Made by a program: the position numbers and the translations under genes. Under the pieces are notes generated by a model. The model was not told the DNA's origin. It made no database searches and was given only the letters and a program-made list of their open reading frames with translations. A DNA stretch of 18,402 nt, taken from assembly GCA_022376515.1 (NCBI GenBank), contig WTXI01000533.1, positions 1 through 18,402 on the forward strand. The letters are read 5' to 3'. Positions within the stretch are counted from its first letter, which is position 1. The number at the start of each line of letters is the position of its first letter. This DNA is from Lactifluus volemus (lineage: Eukaryota; Basidiomycota; Agaricomycetes; Russulales; Russulaceae). Of this stretch, positions 1 through 8,338 are shown piece after piece.

Positions 1-109
1 TTGCCCATTTTTTCAATGCTTGATAGTTTTACTTCACACCCCCGTATAATGCAATGTTCACAACTTGAATACCAAAAAATACATCTGTGTGACTCATTTA
101 TACCTAGTT

Positions 110-156
110 CTACAGAGCCCTTTGATAAAAACAATAGGCTCTTGAGTGCTCTGTAG
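110..156. repeat. Inverted repeat, 9 bp arms
   Basis: CTACAGAGC at 110-118 is the exact reverse complement of GCTCTGTAG at 148-156, with a 29 nt AT-rich loop. It lies about 90 bp past the stop codon of the minus-strand gene at 248-1555, so it could form a hairpin in that gene's 3' flank. The right arm is part of a 16 bp sequence (147-162) that recurs at 2536-2551. The rest of 1-247 shows no gene or other structure. Confidence 0.5.
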
Positions 157-247
157 GAGGTTGTGAATGAACTTTTCTCTGTTGAGACGGACTCCGGGGA
201 TCGCCCGATATACCGTGTTGTAACTATACAGTGTCCGCTATGTAGAG

Positions 248-1555
248 CTACTCATGCAGTTTGTCCAATAACCCTCTCCTTGTCCTGCGTTTCGTCTCGG
301 TGTTGAGTCGCGACGAGCGGCGGTCGGAGGTCATCTCGTATGGCTGGTCGGAGGCTAGCACTCTGCCTAACGTGCGATTGGGGACATGCGTTGCCGCACT
401 TTCCCGGGGGCCAGGAGTAGTCGTTGTCGGTGTCGGTTCTTGAGGCTTCGATGTCGAGCTTGACTTCTTCTTCTTTTTCGATGGATGTTGGTCTTGCGTC
501 TTCTTAGCCTGAGATTGAGCGGTGGTCATGGTGCTGACAGGGGGGATGGGGGGGGCGTCTCGAGTCTTGGGGGCCGGCTTGTTCGGTTTCGGGGCAGCTC
601 TGGACTTGCCTTTGCCGCTCTCCTCCCCACTCTCGACGTCAACCTCCTTGGAGAAAGGGCATCGGTGTCGCTTGGCGGCCCTGCGTGTCGCAAACTCTCG
701 CTTGCAGAACTTGCATGACCGTTGTGGTTTGCCGTTGGCTGCCTCAGCGGCGGCTTTCCGGCGCTCCTGCCTCGATGCGCGATTCCTTTTCCGTGCAAGT
801 CGCCTCTTCTCCTTCAGAGCCAGAGATGCCACTCTCTGTCCCTTAGCGAGATCGAAAAAAGCTTGAGGGCCTTCTCCGTTAAGAAGCTCTAAGATGTATC
901 CGAACATCACCTTTTTCACCTTGTTGAGGGGGCGAGGTACCAGTGCAACAGCGCACTTGACCAGATGAGCGTGGAACTGGGGAGCGAACTCAACCCAAAA
1001 AATTTTTCCATCTTCGGCCTTTTGGGCCGAAATGACGTTAGCCACGAGGTGGTCCCGTGATAAGAACCAGCGGCGACGGAATACATTGTGGATGTCGAAC
1101 ACTGAGAGTTCGTCAGCCGCAGAAAGAGCCCGACGGGTTGGGGGTTTGCCCTTTGCCCTAGGGGTCGTGCCCGCCTGCCCTTCGCCCGGAGAATCACCGA
1201 TGGGCTCAGGGTGTGGTGTGATGGGCTGTGAAACGGGGGTCCCAGTGCAAAACGGTGTAAAAGGCGACTGGGAATTTGTTGTGCCAGCCTCGCCAAGCGA
1301 GCTCGGGGGCTCGGTGGGGGCTACAGGGGGAGTAGGAGGGGGGTCAACGGCTGGGTGAACGAAGGCGGCTCTAAGGGCGGCCTCCACCACGTCCGAACCA
1401 TCGCCTAAGCGATGGCTTTGCTGGGTGTCTTCTGGCAGTGAGCAGATAACTTCCACAGCCGCGTTTATTGCTTGGTCTGCGCCTGGGACGCCCAGAATGC
1501 GGTCGTCCTTGGCTTTGTCGAAGGACTGAAAGTCGAGAATGGGGGGATAAGGCAT
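248..1555 (-). CDS. Hypothetical basic, Pro-rich protein with a single C2HC-type zinc finger
   Basis: This is an uninterrupted 435-codon reading frame starting at ATG (1553-1555). I do not recognise the family. The N-terminus (1-60) has ordinary composition, and 70-140 is rich in Pro/Thr/Ser and looks disordered. Residues 145-240 look like a folded core with Trp/Phe-rich stretches (DIHNVFRRRWF, FWVEFAPQFHAHL, ALVPRPLNKVKK). Residues 245-272 are a Lys/Arg/Ala-rich likely helix leading into a cysteine motif with C281, C284, H297 and C299 (C-x2-C-x12-H-x-C). The first three ligands match a C2H2 finger, but the last spacing is too short for a classical one. The tail has Lys, Ser and Thr homopolymeric runs. 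The basic tract plus finger suggests a nuclear, nucleic-acid-binding protein, which is inference. Its coding strand is GC-rich compared with the flanks. The start context (TCTCG before ATG) is weak, so an upstream exon is possible. Confidence 0.6.
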   Translation of the reverse strand: MPYPPILDFQSFDKAKDDRILGVPGADQAINAAVEVICSLPEDTQQSHRLGDGSDVVEAALRAAFVHPAVDPPPTPPVAPTEPPSSLGEAGTTNSQSPFTPFCTGTPVSQPITPHPEPIGDSPGEGQAGTTPRAKGKPPTRRALSAADELSVFDIHNVFRRRWFLSRDHLVANVISAQKAEDGKIFWVEFAPQFHAHLVKCAVALVPRPLNKVKKVMFGYILELLNGEGPQAFFDLAKGQRVASLALKEKRRLARKRNRASRQERRKAAAEAANGKPQRSCKFCKREFATRRAAKRHRCPFSKEVDVESGEESGKGKSRAAPKPNKPAPKTRDAPPIPPVSTMTTAQSQAKKTQDQHPSKKKKKSSSTSKPQEPTPTTTTPGPRESAATHVPNRTLGRVLASDQPYEMTSDRRSSRLNTETKRRTRRGLLDKLHE

Positions 1556-2238
1556 CGAGAAAAATCGATGATGATTGTCACGGTTCGCAGGGACCGTGGC
1601 TCGAAGTGAGTGTCGTTCCGGTTGGCTATTTGCTGTGGCGAGTCGGACAAGACTAGCAACACCAAATAGTCGATTCTAGCACACACGGGCAAGGTCCTAG
1701 AAGGAGTAGACTTGACTGTGCGAACTCTGGGAGTCTGTATCGCGCGAGACGGACTAGCGGGCCGGCGCACGCGATGGTCGGAGTTACCGTTCCTAAAAAG
1801 GATAGACGGTGGCAGATGGATGAAAGACGATGTGTAGGTTCAACCGCAACACGGGAGCGAGTGTATTTGGAATGCAAGAGATGCTCGCCTTCCAAGGACA
1901 CTCGTGAGAGGTTGAACTAAGGTTTGAGGGCGGACGCGGGGTGAGAAGTGGGGACTACTTCTCACAGCGCGTTCGTATTAGGGTTCAGGCGTCTGGGGAT
2001 TTGTTTCACGGAAATGGAACAAATTCACAGATGTCTGATCGTGGCGCGAAGTACCTGGATCAAGGTACGAAGAGGGGATTCACAAGAAGAGAGGAGAAGA
2101 TGCGATGCGAGTGTGAGCAAGGAGCAATGAACTGCGATTCTAGACGAAGCTGAAGCTGGGGCTTTAGCTCGTCTACAGGGCCCTATTTATGCGTACAGAG
2201 GGCCAGCCAACTATCCTACAAAGGTCACAGTACAGTAG
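1556..2238. other. Gene-free flank upstream of the minus-strand gene
   Basis: No coding region is supportable here. Short frames on both strands have no family resemblance. The stretch would contain the promoter of the 248-1555 gene, but I see no clear TATA or CCAAT box at a convincing distance. The only clear structure is the 9 bp inverted repeat at 1941-1965, listed separately. Confidence 0.4.
1941..1965. repeat. Inverted repeat, 9 bp arms and 7 nt loop
   Basis: GTGAGAAGT (1941-1949) pairs exactly with ACTTCTCAC (1957-1965) across a 7 nt loop. It lies about 390 bp upstream of the start codon of the minus-strand gene. It could be an operator-like dyad or a chance hairpin, and nothing here decides which. 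Confidence 0.45.
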
Positions 2239-2368
2239 CGAAGTCAAGACTATTGACTAAGGACCTGAGTCAGTTCTGATGATTCAAGAACTGACTCAGT
2301 GCGTCTGACTCAAGATCTGAGTCAAGAACGCTGACTCAAGACTTGAGTCATGATCCCTGAGTCAAGTA
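2239..2368. repeat. 26 bp tandem repeat carrying TGA(C/G)TCA (bZIP-type) sites
   Basis: Seven exact TGA(C/G)TCA heptamers begin at 2266, 2292, 2306, 2318, 2332, 2344 and 2358. Degenerate copies fall in phase at 2240 (GAAGTCA), 2254 (TGACTAA) and 2280 (TGATTCA). Start-to-start distances alternate 14, 12, 14, 12 throughout, so this is a 26 bp repeat of two half-units present about five times, usually followed by AAGA(A/T)C-like sequence. TGA(C/G)TCA is the known target of AP-1/Gcn4-type bZIP factors. Whether it works as an enhancer is inference. The nearest downstream starts are the minus-strand gene (ATG about 700 bp away) and, more remotely, the F-box gene. GGCCAGCC (2201-2208) and its reverse complement GGCTGGCC (2415-2422) flank the array. 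Confidence 0.75.
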
Positions 2369-2535
2369 CACGTCCAAAATGGCGATGCACAGCCCCTAGA
2401 AGTCGCACAGAGGGGGCTGGCCAAGGAAAGGGATCCTAGGTCGTAATACAAGTCGAAAAATAGACGGAAAATAGCAAGGAATGGGCCGGACGGCCCGCAT
2501 AACCGTAACAATGATGGTAAGAAGTCAAGAAGGCT

Positions 2536-2551
2536 TGCTCTGTAGGAGGTT
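2536..2551 (+). repeat. 16 bp direct repeat of positions 147-162
   Basis: TGCTCTGTAGGAGGTT occurs exactly at 147-162 and again here, in the same orientation. The two copies bracket about 2.37 kb that contains the minus-strand gene and the TGA(C/G)TCA array. Homology does not extend visibly beyond the 16 bp. It may be a remnant of a longer dispersed repeat or of an element boundary. Confidence 0.4.
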
Positions 2552-2556
2552 CCAAG

Positions 2557-2615
2557 CTACTGAGGCCTACATGTCCTACACGTGCTACAATGTCTACTTA
2601 GGAACCCGGTTCCTA
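2557..2615. repeat. Short CTAC-phased repeat ending in a 17 bp palindrome
   Basis: CTAC recurs at 2557, 2567, 2576, 2585 and 2594, a 9-10 bp period with units such as CTACATGTC and CTACACGTG. It runs directly into a near-perfect palindrome, TAGGAACC-C-GGTTCCTA (2599-2615). No coding explanation was found. Confidence 0.4.
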
Positions 2616-3762
2616 TGGAGCTGGGACCAGTTTCCTGATGCGAGCTCGAGTCCTCGAGTCAGCGTGTTCCCCTTCAATTTATCAAGTCAGATTATCTTTC
2701 TTCCTTTTCCTCTTTTATCCTATCTGCAACACACCCACACCCACGTCATCGTCCGTTGCGTTCTCATATGGACTATGATAGTGAGTCGTAATTCGTTCTA
2801 TCCCTGTGCTCCTGTCGTTTCTCCCCTTGAGACCGAGACCCTCCTCTTTTTGTGGAACCTCTTTGATGCCAGTGGCTAGCATATCTACCATCCTTCGAGG
2901 AAGTCTAATGGTGCGTGGAACCAGCAGGATGCCACACGAACAGTGACATCTTCCTGGAAATGAGCCAGGACGTTTGTGAGTGAGTTGCCTTCTCCGTTCT
3001 CCACACTACCCCTGCGACTGCTTCTCTCAGATTTCCTGTGTCCGCGGTGTACTGGCCTGCCCTACCTGAACGACAAGTTGGTAACTATCATTCCAGCATT
3101 TACGCGATTACAACCATCATGGGTCTCGACAACATCAACAAGAATTGAATGCTCAGGCTGCACCGGGGATGTACCGCCTTGAGCACGCGAAAGACCATTG
3201 TTTCCCGTGAGTACTTCAAATTTCCGATCATGTGTCGACTTGTGGACAGAATTACATGTTCATATTCGGGAGAGTACGTACAGCCCTGTCCTTCCACCTA
3301 TGCCATACGACGGCTGTTGGGCGTAACTAGTAATAAGCGCTCTCGAGAACCATCCCTATCGCTGCTCATCGTGGTGGACTTTGCCTTCGATGTTCTTCTT
3401 CTCGGGGACATCTTTGCATCGTTCGTTGGTACACTTGTACTTTATACATGATATTTAATGATACTCAGAGTGGATGTTAGCCTCTATCGCTGCCAGATGG
3501 GTGACCGTATTCTCATGGGCTCAGGGCTGTGGTACACGTGCATCATGCATGCATCGTGCGACCTCAACAACACAGCCTCTCTGAGGCCCTCAGCTGAACT
3601 GTCAACGTCTCTGTCGAAGAGATCTCTTTCTCGCAGGTACGTCCAGAATCGAGATCCCTCAGTGCAATAACAGTCTAAGCTAACTCCCTGCTTGCTAAGT
3701 TGAATTTCGAACTACTAGCAGTCACACTCGACAGCCCATTAACTATCCCATCTTCTCAACGA
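2616..3762. other. No supportable gene; splice-like signals only
   Basis: A pyrimidine-rich stretch (about 2690-2760) precedes an ATG at 2768. Intron-like GT...AG pairs follow at 2781-2872, 2911-2968 (GTGCGT...CCAG) and 2976-3030 (GTGAGT...CTCAG). Splicing these would give a peptide of about 69 residues but needs a 7 nt exon, and the product resembles nothing I know. It may be a non-coding transcript, a decayed gene or chance. The last few hundred bases presumably include the promoter and 5' leader of the F-box gene. Confidence 0.3.
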
Positions 3763-5299
3763 ATGTTACTAGCACCATCCTGTATACATCGTCCTCAGGC
3801 GATTTTTAAGCAAAGAGGCCCAGGTACGTCTCAGGACCAGGGTTGCCGCTGAAGCAATCCCTCACTTGAATCGAGTAGACTCGAATACTTTCCCACGCAT
3901 TACAATCGGATCCCTCCCTGACAATGTCCTCCTCGACATCTTCGACTTCTGTCAAATGCCTGTAGACGAGTCCCCTCGATGGTGGCATGCGCTGGTGCAC
4001 GTATGCCGAAGGTGGAGATACATTGTATTTCAATCGCCGCTTCGTCTTCATTTGCAACTTGTATGCAATGGGAACACACCCGTGAAGAAGATGCTAGATG
4101 TCTGGCCACGCGGCTTTCCTATCATCATCATGGAATCGAGACCGAGACTCCGTCTGAGTGGAGCTAACATTATTGCTGCACTCGAGCATCACGATCGCGT
4201 GTCCGAAATCAATCTCGACTTAACAAATGCGCTATTGAAGCGACTCAATAAAGTGATGAAGAAGCCATATCCAGTTTTGACGAGTCTTCGCCTTGAAGAT
4301 TGGAAGTTGGCGGCACCGGTGCTTCGCGATACCTTTTTGGGTGGATCTGCCCCGCGACTCGAGTATCTCAACTTGGACGGTATTCCATTTCCGGCACTAC
4401 CAAAATTGCTTCCATCTTGCCATAATCTTGTCGATGTTCGACTTAAGCGCATACCCAATACCGGTTACATTTCACCCGAAGCTATGGCCACAGCCCTATC
4501 CGCGTTGACCAAGCTTAAAGAAGTTTCCATTGGATTCGAATCCCCGGCTTCTCGTCCTGATCCAGAAAATAGACCACCATCTCCATTCACACGCGCTGTC
4601 CTCCCCGCTCTCACCCTTTTGTCGTTCCGCGGCGCTAGCGAGTACTTTGAGGATCTCGTGGCTCGGATCGACACTCCTTCTCTTATTTCCGTGTCCACAT
4701 CGTTCTTCAATCAGCTCGATTTTGACATTCCACATCTCGTCCAGTTTATCAGTCGCACACAGATCCCCGGGTCCTTCAAGGAAGCGATGCTGGAACTTTA
4801 TGACGGGGCTGTCTTCATCCACTTCGGTCATCGTGATCTACCGGGAGGGAAGGAATTTTGGGTCGATCTATCTATCATGATATTGTGCGATGCGTTGGAT
4901 TGGCAAGTTGCATGTGTAGCTCAAATATGCGGCAAGATTTCGCCTTTCTTACTCAATGTAGATCGGCTTCTCATCCATACCATTTCCTCTAACAACGAGC
5001 GTACAACGGATACAGCGTTTTCAGAATGGAAAGACTACGTGGATAACCCCCAATGGCTGGAGATCTTCCATGCATTTCCGGCTTTGCAGCACATGCAAAT
5101 ACCGCTCAAACTGGGTGACATTGTTGCATCTGCGCTGCAAGAGCTCACTGGGGAAAGAGTCATGGACGCGTTGCCGATGCTACGCCATCTCTATCTTCCA
5201 TCCCTCTTTGAATCCACGCTGCAGGCTATACAGCCATTCATGTCCTCACGCCAGCGTTCCAATCTCCCTGTCACTGTCCATGTCTCAGTAATGGACTGA
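3763..5299 (+). CDS. F-box / leucine-rich-repeat-like protein
   Basis: F-box proteins are substrate receptors of SCF ubiquitin ligases. The domain binds Skp1 and the rest recruits the target. The long exon encodes ITIGSLPDNVLLDIFDFC followed by HVCRRWRYIVFQSPLRL, the typical basidiomycete F-box. Next come irregular Leu-rich segments such as LTSLRLEDWKL, LEYLNLDGIPF and LVDVRLKRIP. The C-terminal block has NPQWLEIFHAFPALQHM and ALQELTGERVMDALPMLRHLYLP, typical of this agaricomycete family. The frame containing the long exon has no ATG before the F-box; its most upstream start is a TTG at 3866. I therefore propose exon 1 at 3763-3823 (ATG 3763) and a 55 nt intron at 3824-3878 (GTACGT...GTAG). 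It joins in phase to GAC-TCG-AAT and gives about 493 aa, with the F-box at about residues 28-75. The body of the gene is certain; the first exon is a prediction. The frame is intact to the TGA at 5297. Confidence 0.85.
3824..3878 (+). other. Predicted 55 nt intron that sets the F-box start
   Basis: The donor is G|GTACGT and the acceptor GTAG|AC. Removing it joins the ATG-initiated frame at 3763 (phase 1, leftover G) to AC-TCG-AAT in the F-box frame. The length matches the other introns in the window (49-64 nt). Confidence 0.5.
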
Positions 5300-5813
5300 T
5301 TATCATATAATTGTCCATGCGTCGTCATCAATGTTCTCCACTTATTTTTTTTGCTAGTACTTTATAGCCATTCCTCACCCCTCCCTGTGATTGACACCTC
5401 CCCACAGCAGCTCTCTGCTGCTTCTTGTATTTTGATCTACGATAATCGGGTGGCCCGCACTTTGGTGCCTGAGGCCAGGAGAAATATTGTCGTTGCGTGT
5501 TATGGACTGACAGTCGGGTGAGTCAGGTGGAAGGCGTCAACGCAGGCACACTGGCCATGTAATATTGAAGTCATTCGCGAGAAATCTAGCTTCTCCTTTA
5601 CAAAATACTACAGACATTTCACCGGGACACGAAAGTCTATTCAAGACAGGAAAAAGACGGAGTGTAGAGGTAGCAGGTGGTCGAGGAGGAGGAGAAAGTA
5701 ATGAACTGGGACCCATATTGCTCGCCTGACTCCAACTCTAAGATTTAATGCTCATTATCTGAGGGATCCATGTAGCCTAATTACATTGTTTCCTGATAAT
5801 TTGTACACGACGT
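5300..5813. other. 3' flank of the F-box gene, gene-free
   Basis: This is intergenic sequence. It has a T-run at about 5344-5351 and a small hairpin at 5403-5418 (CAGCAG-CTCT-CTGCTG), either of which may sit in the 3' UTR. A lone TGAGTCA lies at 5519-5525. No reading frame with family features was seen. The sequence grades into the satellite from about 5814. Confidence 0.4.
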
Positions 5814-5935
5814 GTTATAATGTCCCAGGCACCTTACCACATTACAATACGCCAATTACCACCTATACCCATTATAGTCATAATACATTGTAAAGTCTTC
5901 ATAATTATAATGTCACTGACATTACAGTGCGCCGA

Positions 5936-6041
5936 CATTGTAATGTCCCAATTATGATGCACCTACATTGTAATGTGCCAACATTATAATGTCATCAACA
6001 TTAAATTGCGCCTACATTACAATGTCAGTGACATTATAATG
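5936..6041. repeat. 106 bp block duplicated inside the satellite (copy 1)
   Basis: Positions 5936-6041 recur at 6158-6263 with only two differences, at 5958 (T versus C) and 5980 (A versus G). The offset of 222 bp is not a multiple of 16. It is therefore a segmental duplication of already diverged repeats, not simple unit slippage. Confidence 0.9.
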
Positions 6042-6157
6042 TGCTCACATTATAATGCACCGACATTATAATGCGCCGACATCATAATGCGAGCACATTA
6101 TAATGCGAGCACATTATAATGCGAGCACATTATAATGCGCCGACATTATAATGTGCT

Positions 6158-6263
6158 CATTGTAATGTCCCAATTATGACGCACCTACATTGTAATGTGC
6201 CGACATTATAATGTCATCAACATTAAATTGCGCCTACATTACAATGTCAGTGACATTATAATG
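6158..6263. repeat. 106 bp block duplicated inside the satellite (copy 2)
   Basis: Second copy of 5936-6041, in direct orientation. The intervening stretch contains several CGAGCA-linker units. Confidence 0.9.
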
Positions 6264-6421
6264 CACTGATATTATAGTGTCACGGACATTATAACACGCA
6301 CACATTATAATCTGACATTATAATACGCTGACATTATAATGCGCCGACATTATAATGTGCTCACATTATAATGCGAGCACATTATAATGTGCCGACATTA
6401 TAATGCGCCGACATTATAATG

Positions 6422-6640
6422 CGTTGACATTATAATGCGTCGACATTATAATGCGCCGACATTATAATGCGTCGACATTATAATGCGTCGACATTATAAT
6501 GCGTCGACATTATAATGCGTCGACATTATAATGCGTCGACATTATAATGTGTCAACATTATAATGCGTCGACATTATAATGCGTCAACATTATAATGCGT
6601 CAACATTATAATGCGTCGACATTATAATGTGAGCACATTA
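6422..6640. repeat. CGTCGA-linker block of the satellite
   Basis: About 13 units with mostly CGTCGA linkers, five of them consecutive just before the TGTCAA unit at about 6550. The variants CGTTGA, CGTCAA and TGTCAA differ from CGTCGA only by C-to-T or G-to-A changes at CpG. One CGCCGA unit interrupts the block. Confidence 0.85.
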
Positions 6641-6684
6641 TTAATGCGTTGACATTATAATGTGAGCACATTATAATGCGCCGA

Positions 6685-6828
6685 CATTATAATGTGCTCA
6701 CATTATAATGCGCTCACATTATAATGTGCTCACATTATAATGTGCTCACATTATAATGTGCTCACATTATAATGTGCTCACATTATAATGTGCTCACATT
6801 ATAATGTGCTCACATTATAATGTGCTCA
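6685..6828. repeat. TGCTCA-linker block of the satellite
   Basis: Nine units in exact 16 bp register. The last seven (6717-6828) are identical, and one early unit (6701-6716) reads CGCTCA. This is a second, smaller homogenised tract next to the main one. Confidence 0.9.
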
Positions 6829-6855
6829 CATTATAATGTCGGTGCATTATAATGT

Positions 6856-6917
6856 GTGTGCACATTATAATGCGCCGACATTATAATGGGCACATCGGCG
6901 CATTACAATGTGTGCAC
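6856..6917. repeat. Fold-back junction inside the satellite
   Basis: The arms at 6856-6878 and 6895-6917 are inverted repeats of 23 bp with three mismatches. They surround one 16 nt unit (6879-6894, linker GGCACA). The array changes linker type and register here: units before 6828 and after 6917 are out of phase by half a unit. Confidence 0.75.
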
Positions 6918-7604
6918 ATTATAATGCGCCGGCATTATAATGCGCCGGCATTATAATGCGCCGGCATTATAATGCGCCGGCATTATAATGCGCCGGCATT
7001 ATAATGCGCCGGCATTATAATGCGCCGGCATTATAATGCGCCGGCATTATAATGCGCCGGCATTATAATGCGCCGGCATTATAATGCGCCGGCATTATAA
7101 TGCGCCGGCATTATAATGCGCCGGCATTATAATGCGCCGGCATTATAATGCGCCGGCATTATAATGCGCCGGCATTATAATGCGCCGGCATTATAATGCG
7201 CCGGCATTATAATGCGCCGGCATTATAATGCGCCGGCATTATAATGCGCCGGCATTATAATGCGCCGGCATTATAATGCGCCGGCATTATAATGCGCCGG
7301 CATTATAATGCGCCGGCATTATAATGCGCCGGCATTATAATGCGCCGGCATTATAATGCGCCGGCATTATAATGCGCCGGCATTATAATGCGCCGGCATT
7401 ATAATGCGCCGGCATTATAATGCGCCGGCATTATAATGCGCCGGCATTATAATGCGCCGGCATTATAATGCGCCGGCATTATAATGCGCCGGCATTATAA
7501 TGCGCCGGCATTATAATGCGCCGGCATTATAATGCGCCGGCATTATAATGCGCCGGCATTATAATGCGCCGGCATTATAATGCGCCGGCATTATAATGCG
7601 CCGG
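6917..7604. repeat. 43 identical tandem copies of the 16 bp unit
   Basis: CATTATAATGCGCCGG is repeated exactly 43 times (688 bp) without a substitution or indel. It ends with a 44th unit that finishes in CCAA. Each unit carries two CpG sites. Perfect identity implies very recent expansion or active homogenisation. A collapsed or mis-sized assembly is also possible, because short reads cannot span it. Confidence 0.97.
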
Positions 7605-7790
7605 CATTATAATGCGCCAACATATAACGTACACACATTATAATGCGCACACATTATAATGCACCACTTGTAATGCGCCAAACATTGTAATTCCAGGGAC
7701 ATTATAACGCGCAGAAATTATAATGTCAGTGACATTACAATGCACCTAAATTACAATGTAGGCGTATTATAATGCGCTTATAATGCGTGG

Positions 7791-8338
7791 AAATTGCAAT
7801 GCAGATACATTTCAACACGGAAACACTACAATTCGGAAACACTAAATGTGAGGATATTACAATTTGGGGACACTACGATACAAGGACACCTCCGGATGCC
7901 ACGTGCCAATACTTGTCAAGCCCCAACTTTCACGTTTCGCCCCCTCCATGCTGAGACCTCTCCGATAGTCCCCCCAACTGTCGTGACCGAGAACTGCTCA
8001 TACCACTTTCATATTACTAATCGCCCCACGTTCCGAGATCTGCGGACGCTTGAAGGATCCAGAAACCATTTAATTTGTTTCACTTTCAATCAAATGTCCC
8101 AGTATTGTCTTTGTCTCGTGTTATTTCACTTTCTTACTGCACATTCTCTTACATTCCACTTAAAAGGCGGCCAAAGAGGCCTTCAATGATCAAGTTGCGA
8201 CTCTAATTTGACCTCCCCATTTCACGCGTGTCCATTATCCTTTGCCTCACCCATACCTCTCACCACCACTGTTGTCATGTGTAGTCAACATCAACATATA
8301 ATGTGATTACAGTAGAAGTACGCAAATAATCTGAAAAT
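7791..8338. other. Satellite edge and gene-free spacer
   Basis: Satellite-like words fade out by about 7870 (for example GATATTACAATTTGG). The remainder is unstructured. An open stretch on the plus strand here has the composition of random sequence and no motif. The 3' UTR of the minus-strand gene ending at 8339 should lie at the right side. A stray ACATATAATGTGATTAC occurs near 8294-8310. Confidence 0.4.

Larger units (their letters stand above)
5814..7790. repeat. 16 bp minisatellite with palindromic CATTATAATG core
   Basis: The unit is CATTATAATG plus a 6 nt linker. The core decamer is its own reverse complement; the linker varies by block: CGCCGG, CGCCGA, CGTCGA, TGCTCA, and (C/T)GAGCA, whose TGAGCA form is the reverse complement of TGCTCA. 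The outer parts (about 5814-6300 and 7605-7790) are diverged, with cores such as CATTGTAATG and CATTACAATG and irregular spacing. The interior is regular. This pattern of decayed edges and a homogenised centre is what unequal exchange or slippage produces. The array holds no gene. It lies between the 3' end of the F-box gene and the 3' end of the convergent minus-strand gene. The core is AT-only inside CA/TG ends and the main linker is GC-only, so the DNA alternates melting-prone and stable steps with many possible cruciforms. Confidence 0.97.

Noticed and set aside
485..1358. Several plus-strand and minus-strand frames overlapping the 248-1555 gene
   Set aside because: These are shadows of a GC-rich coding strand.
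2481..2879. 132-codon plus-strand frame
   Set aside because: It runs through the CTAC repeat and a pyrimidine tract, composition is not protein-like and no motif is visible.
2768..3182. A four-exon gene giving a peptide of about 69 residues with two Cys-x-x-Cys motifs
   Set aside because: It needs a 7 nt exon and several unproven splice choices, all three frames are open in places, and the product resembles no family I know.
5403..5418. Hairpin plus T-run as a bacterial-type terminator
   Set aside because: The window is fungal; the 6 bp stem is weak and the T-run lies upstream of it.
5814..7790. CRISPR-like array
   Set aside because: The units are 16 bp with 6 nt linkers and no unique spacers, in eukaryotic sequence; it is a minisatellite.
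7794..8189. 131-codon plus-strand frame right of the satellite
   Set aside because: It begins in decayed satellite and has random-looking composition and no motif.
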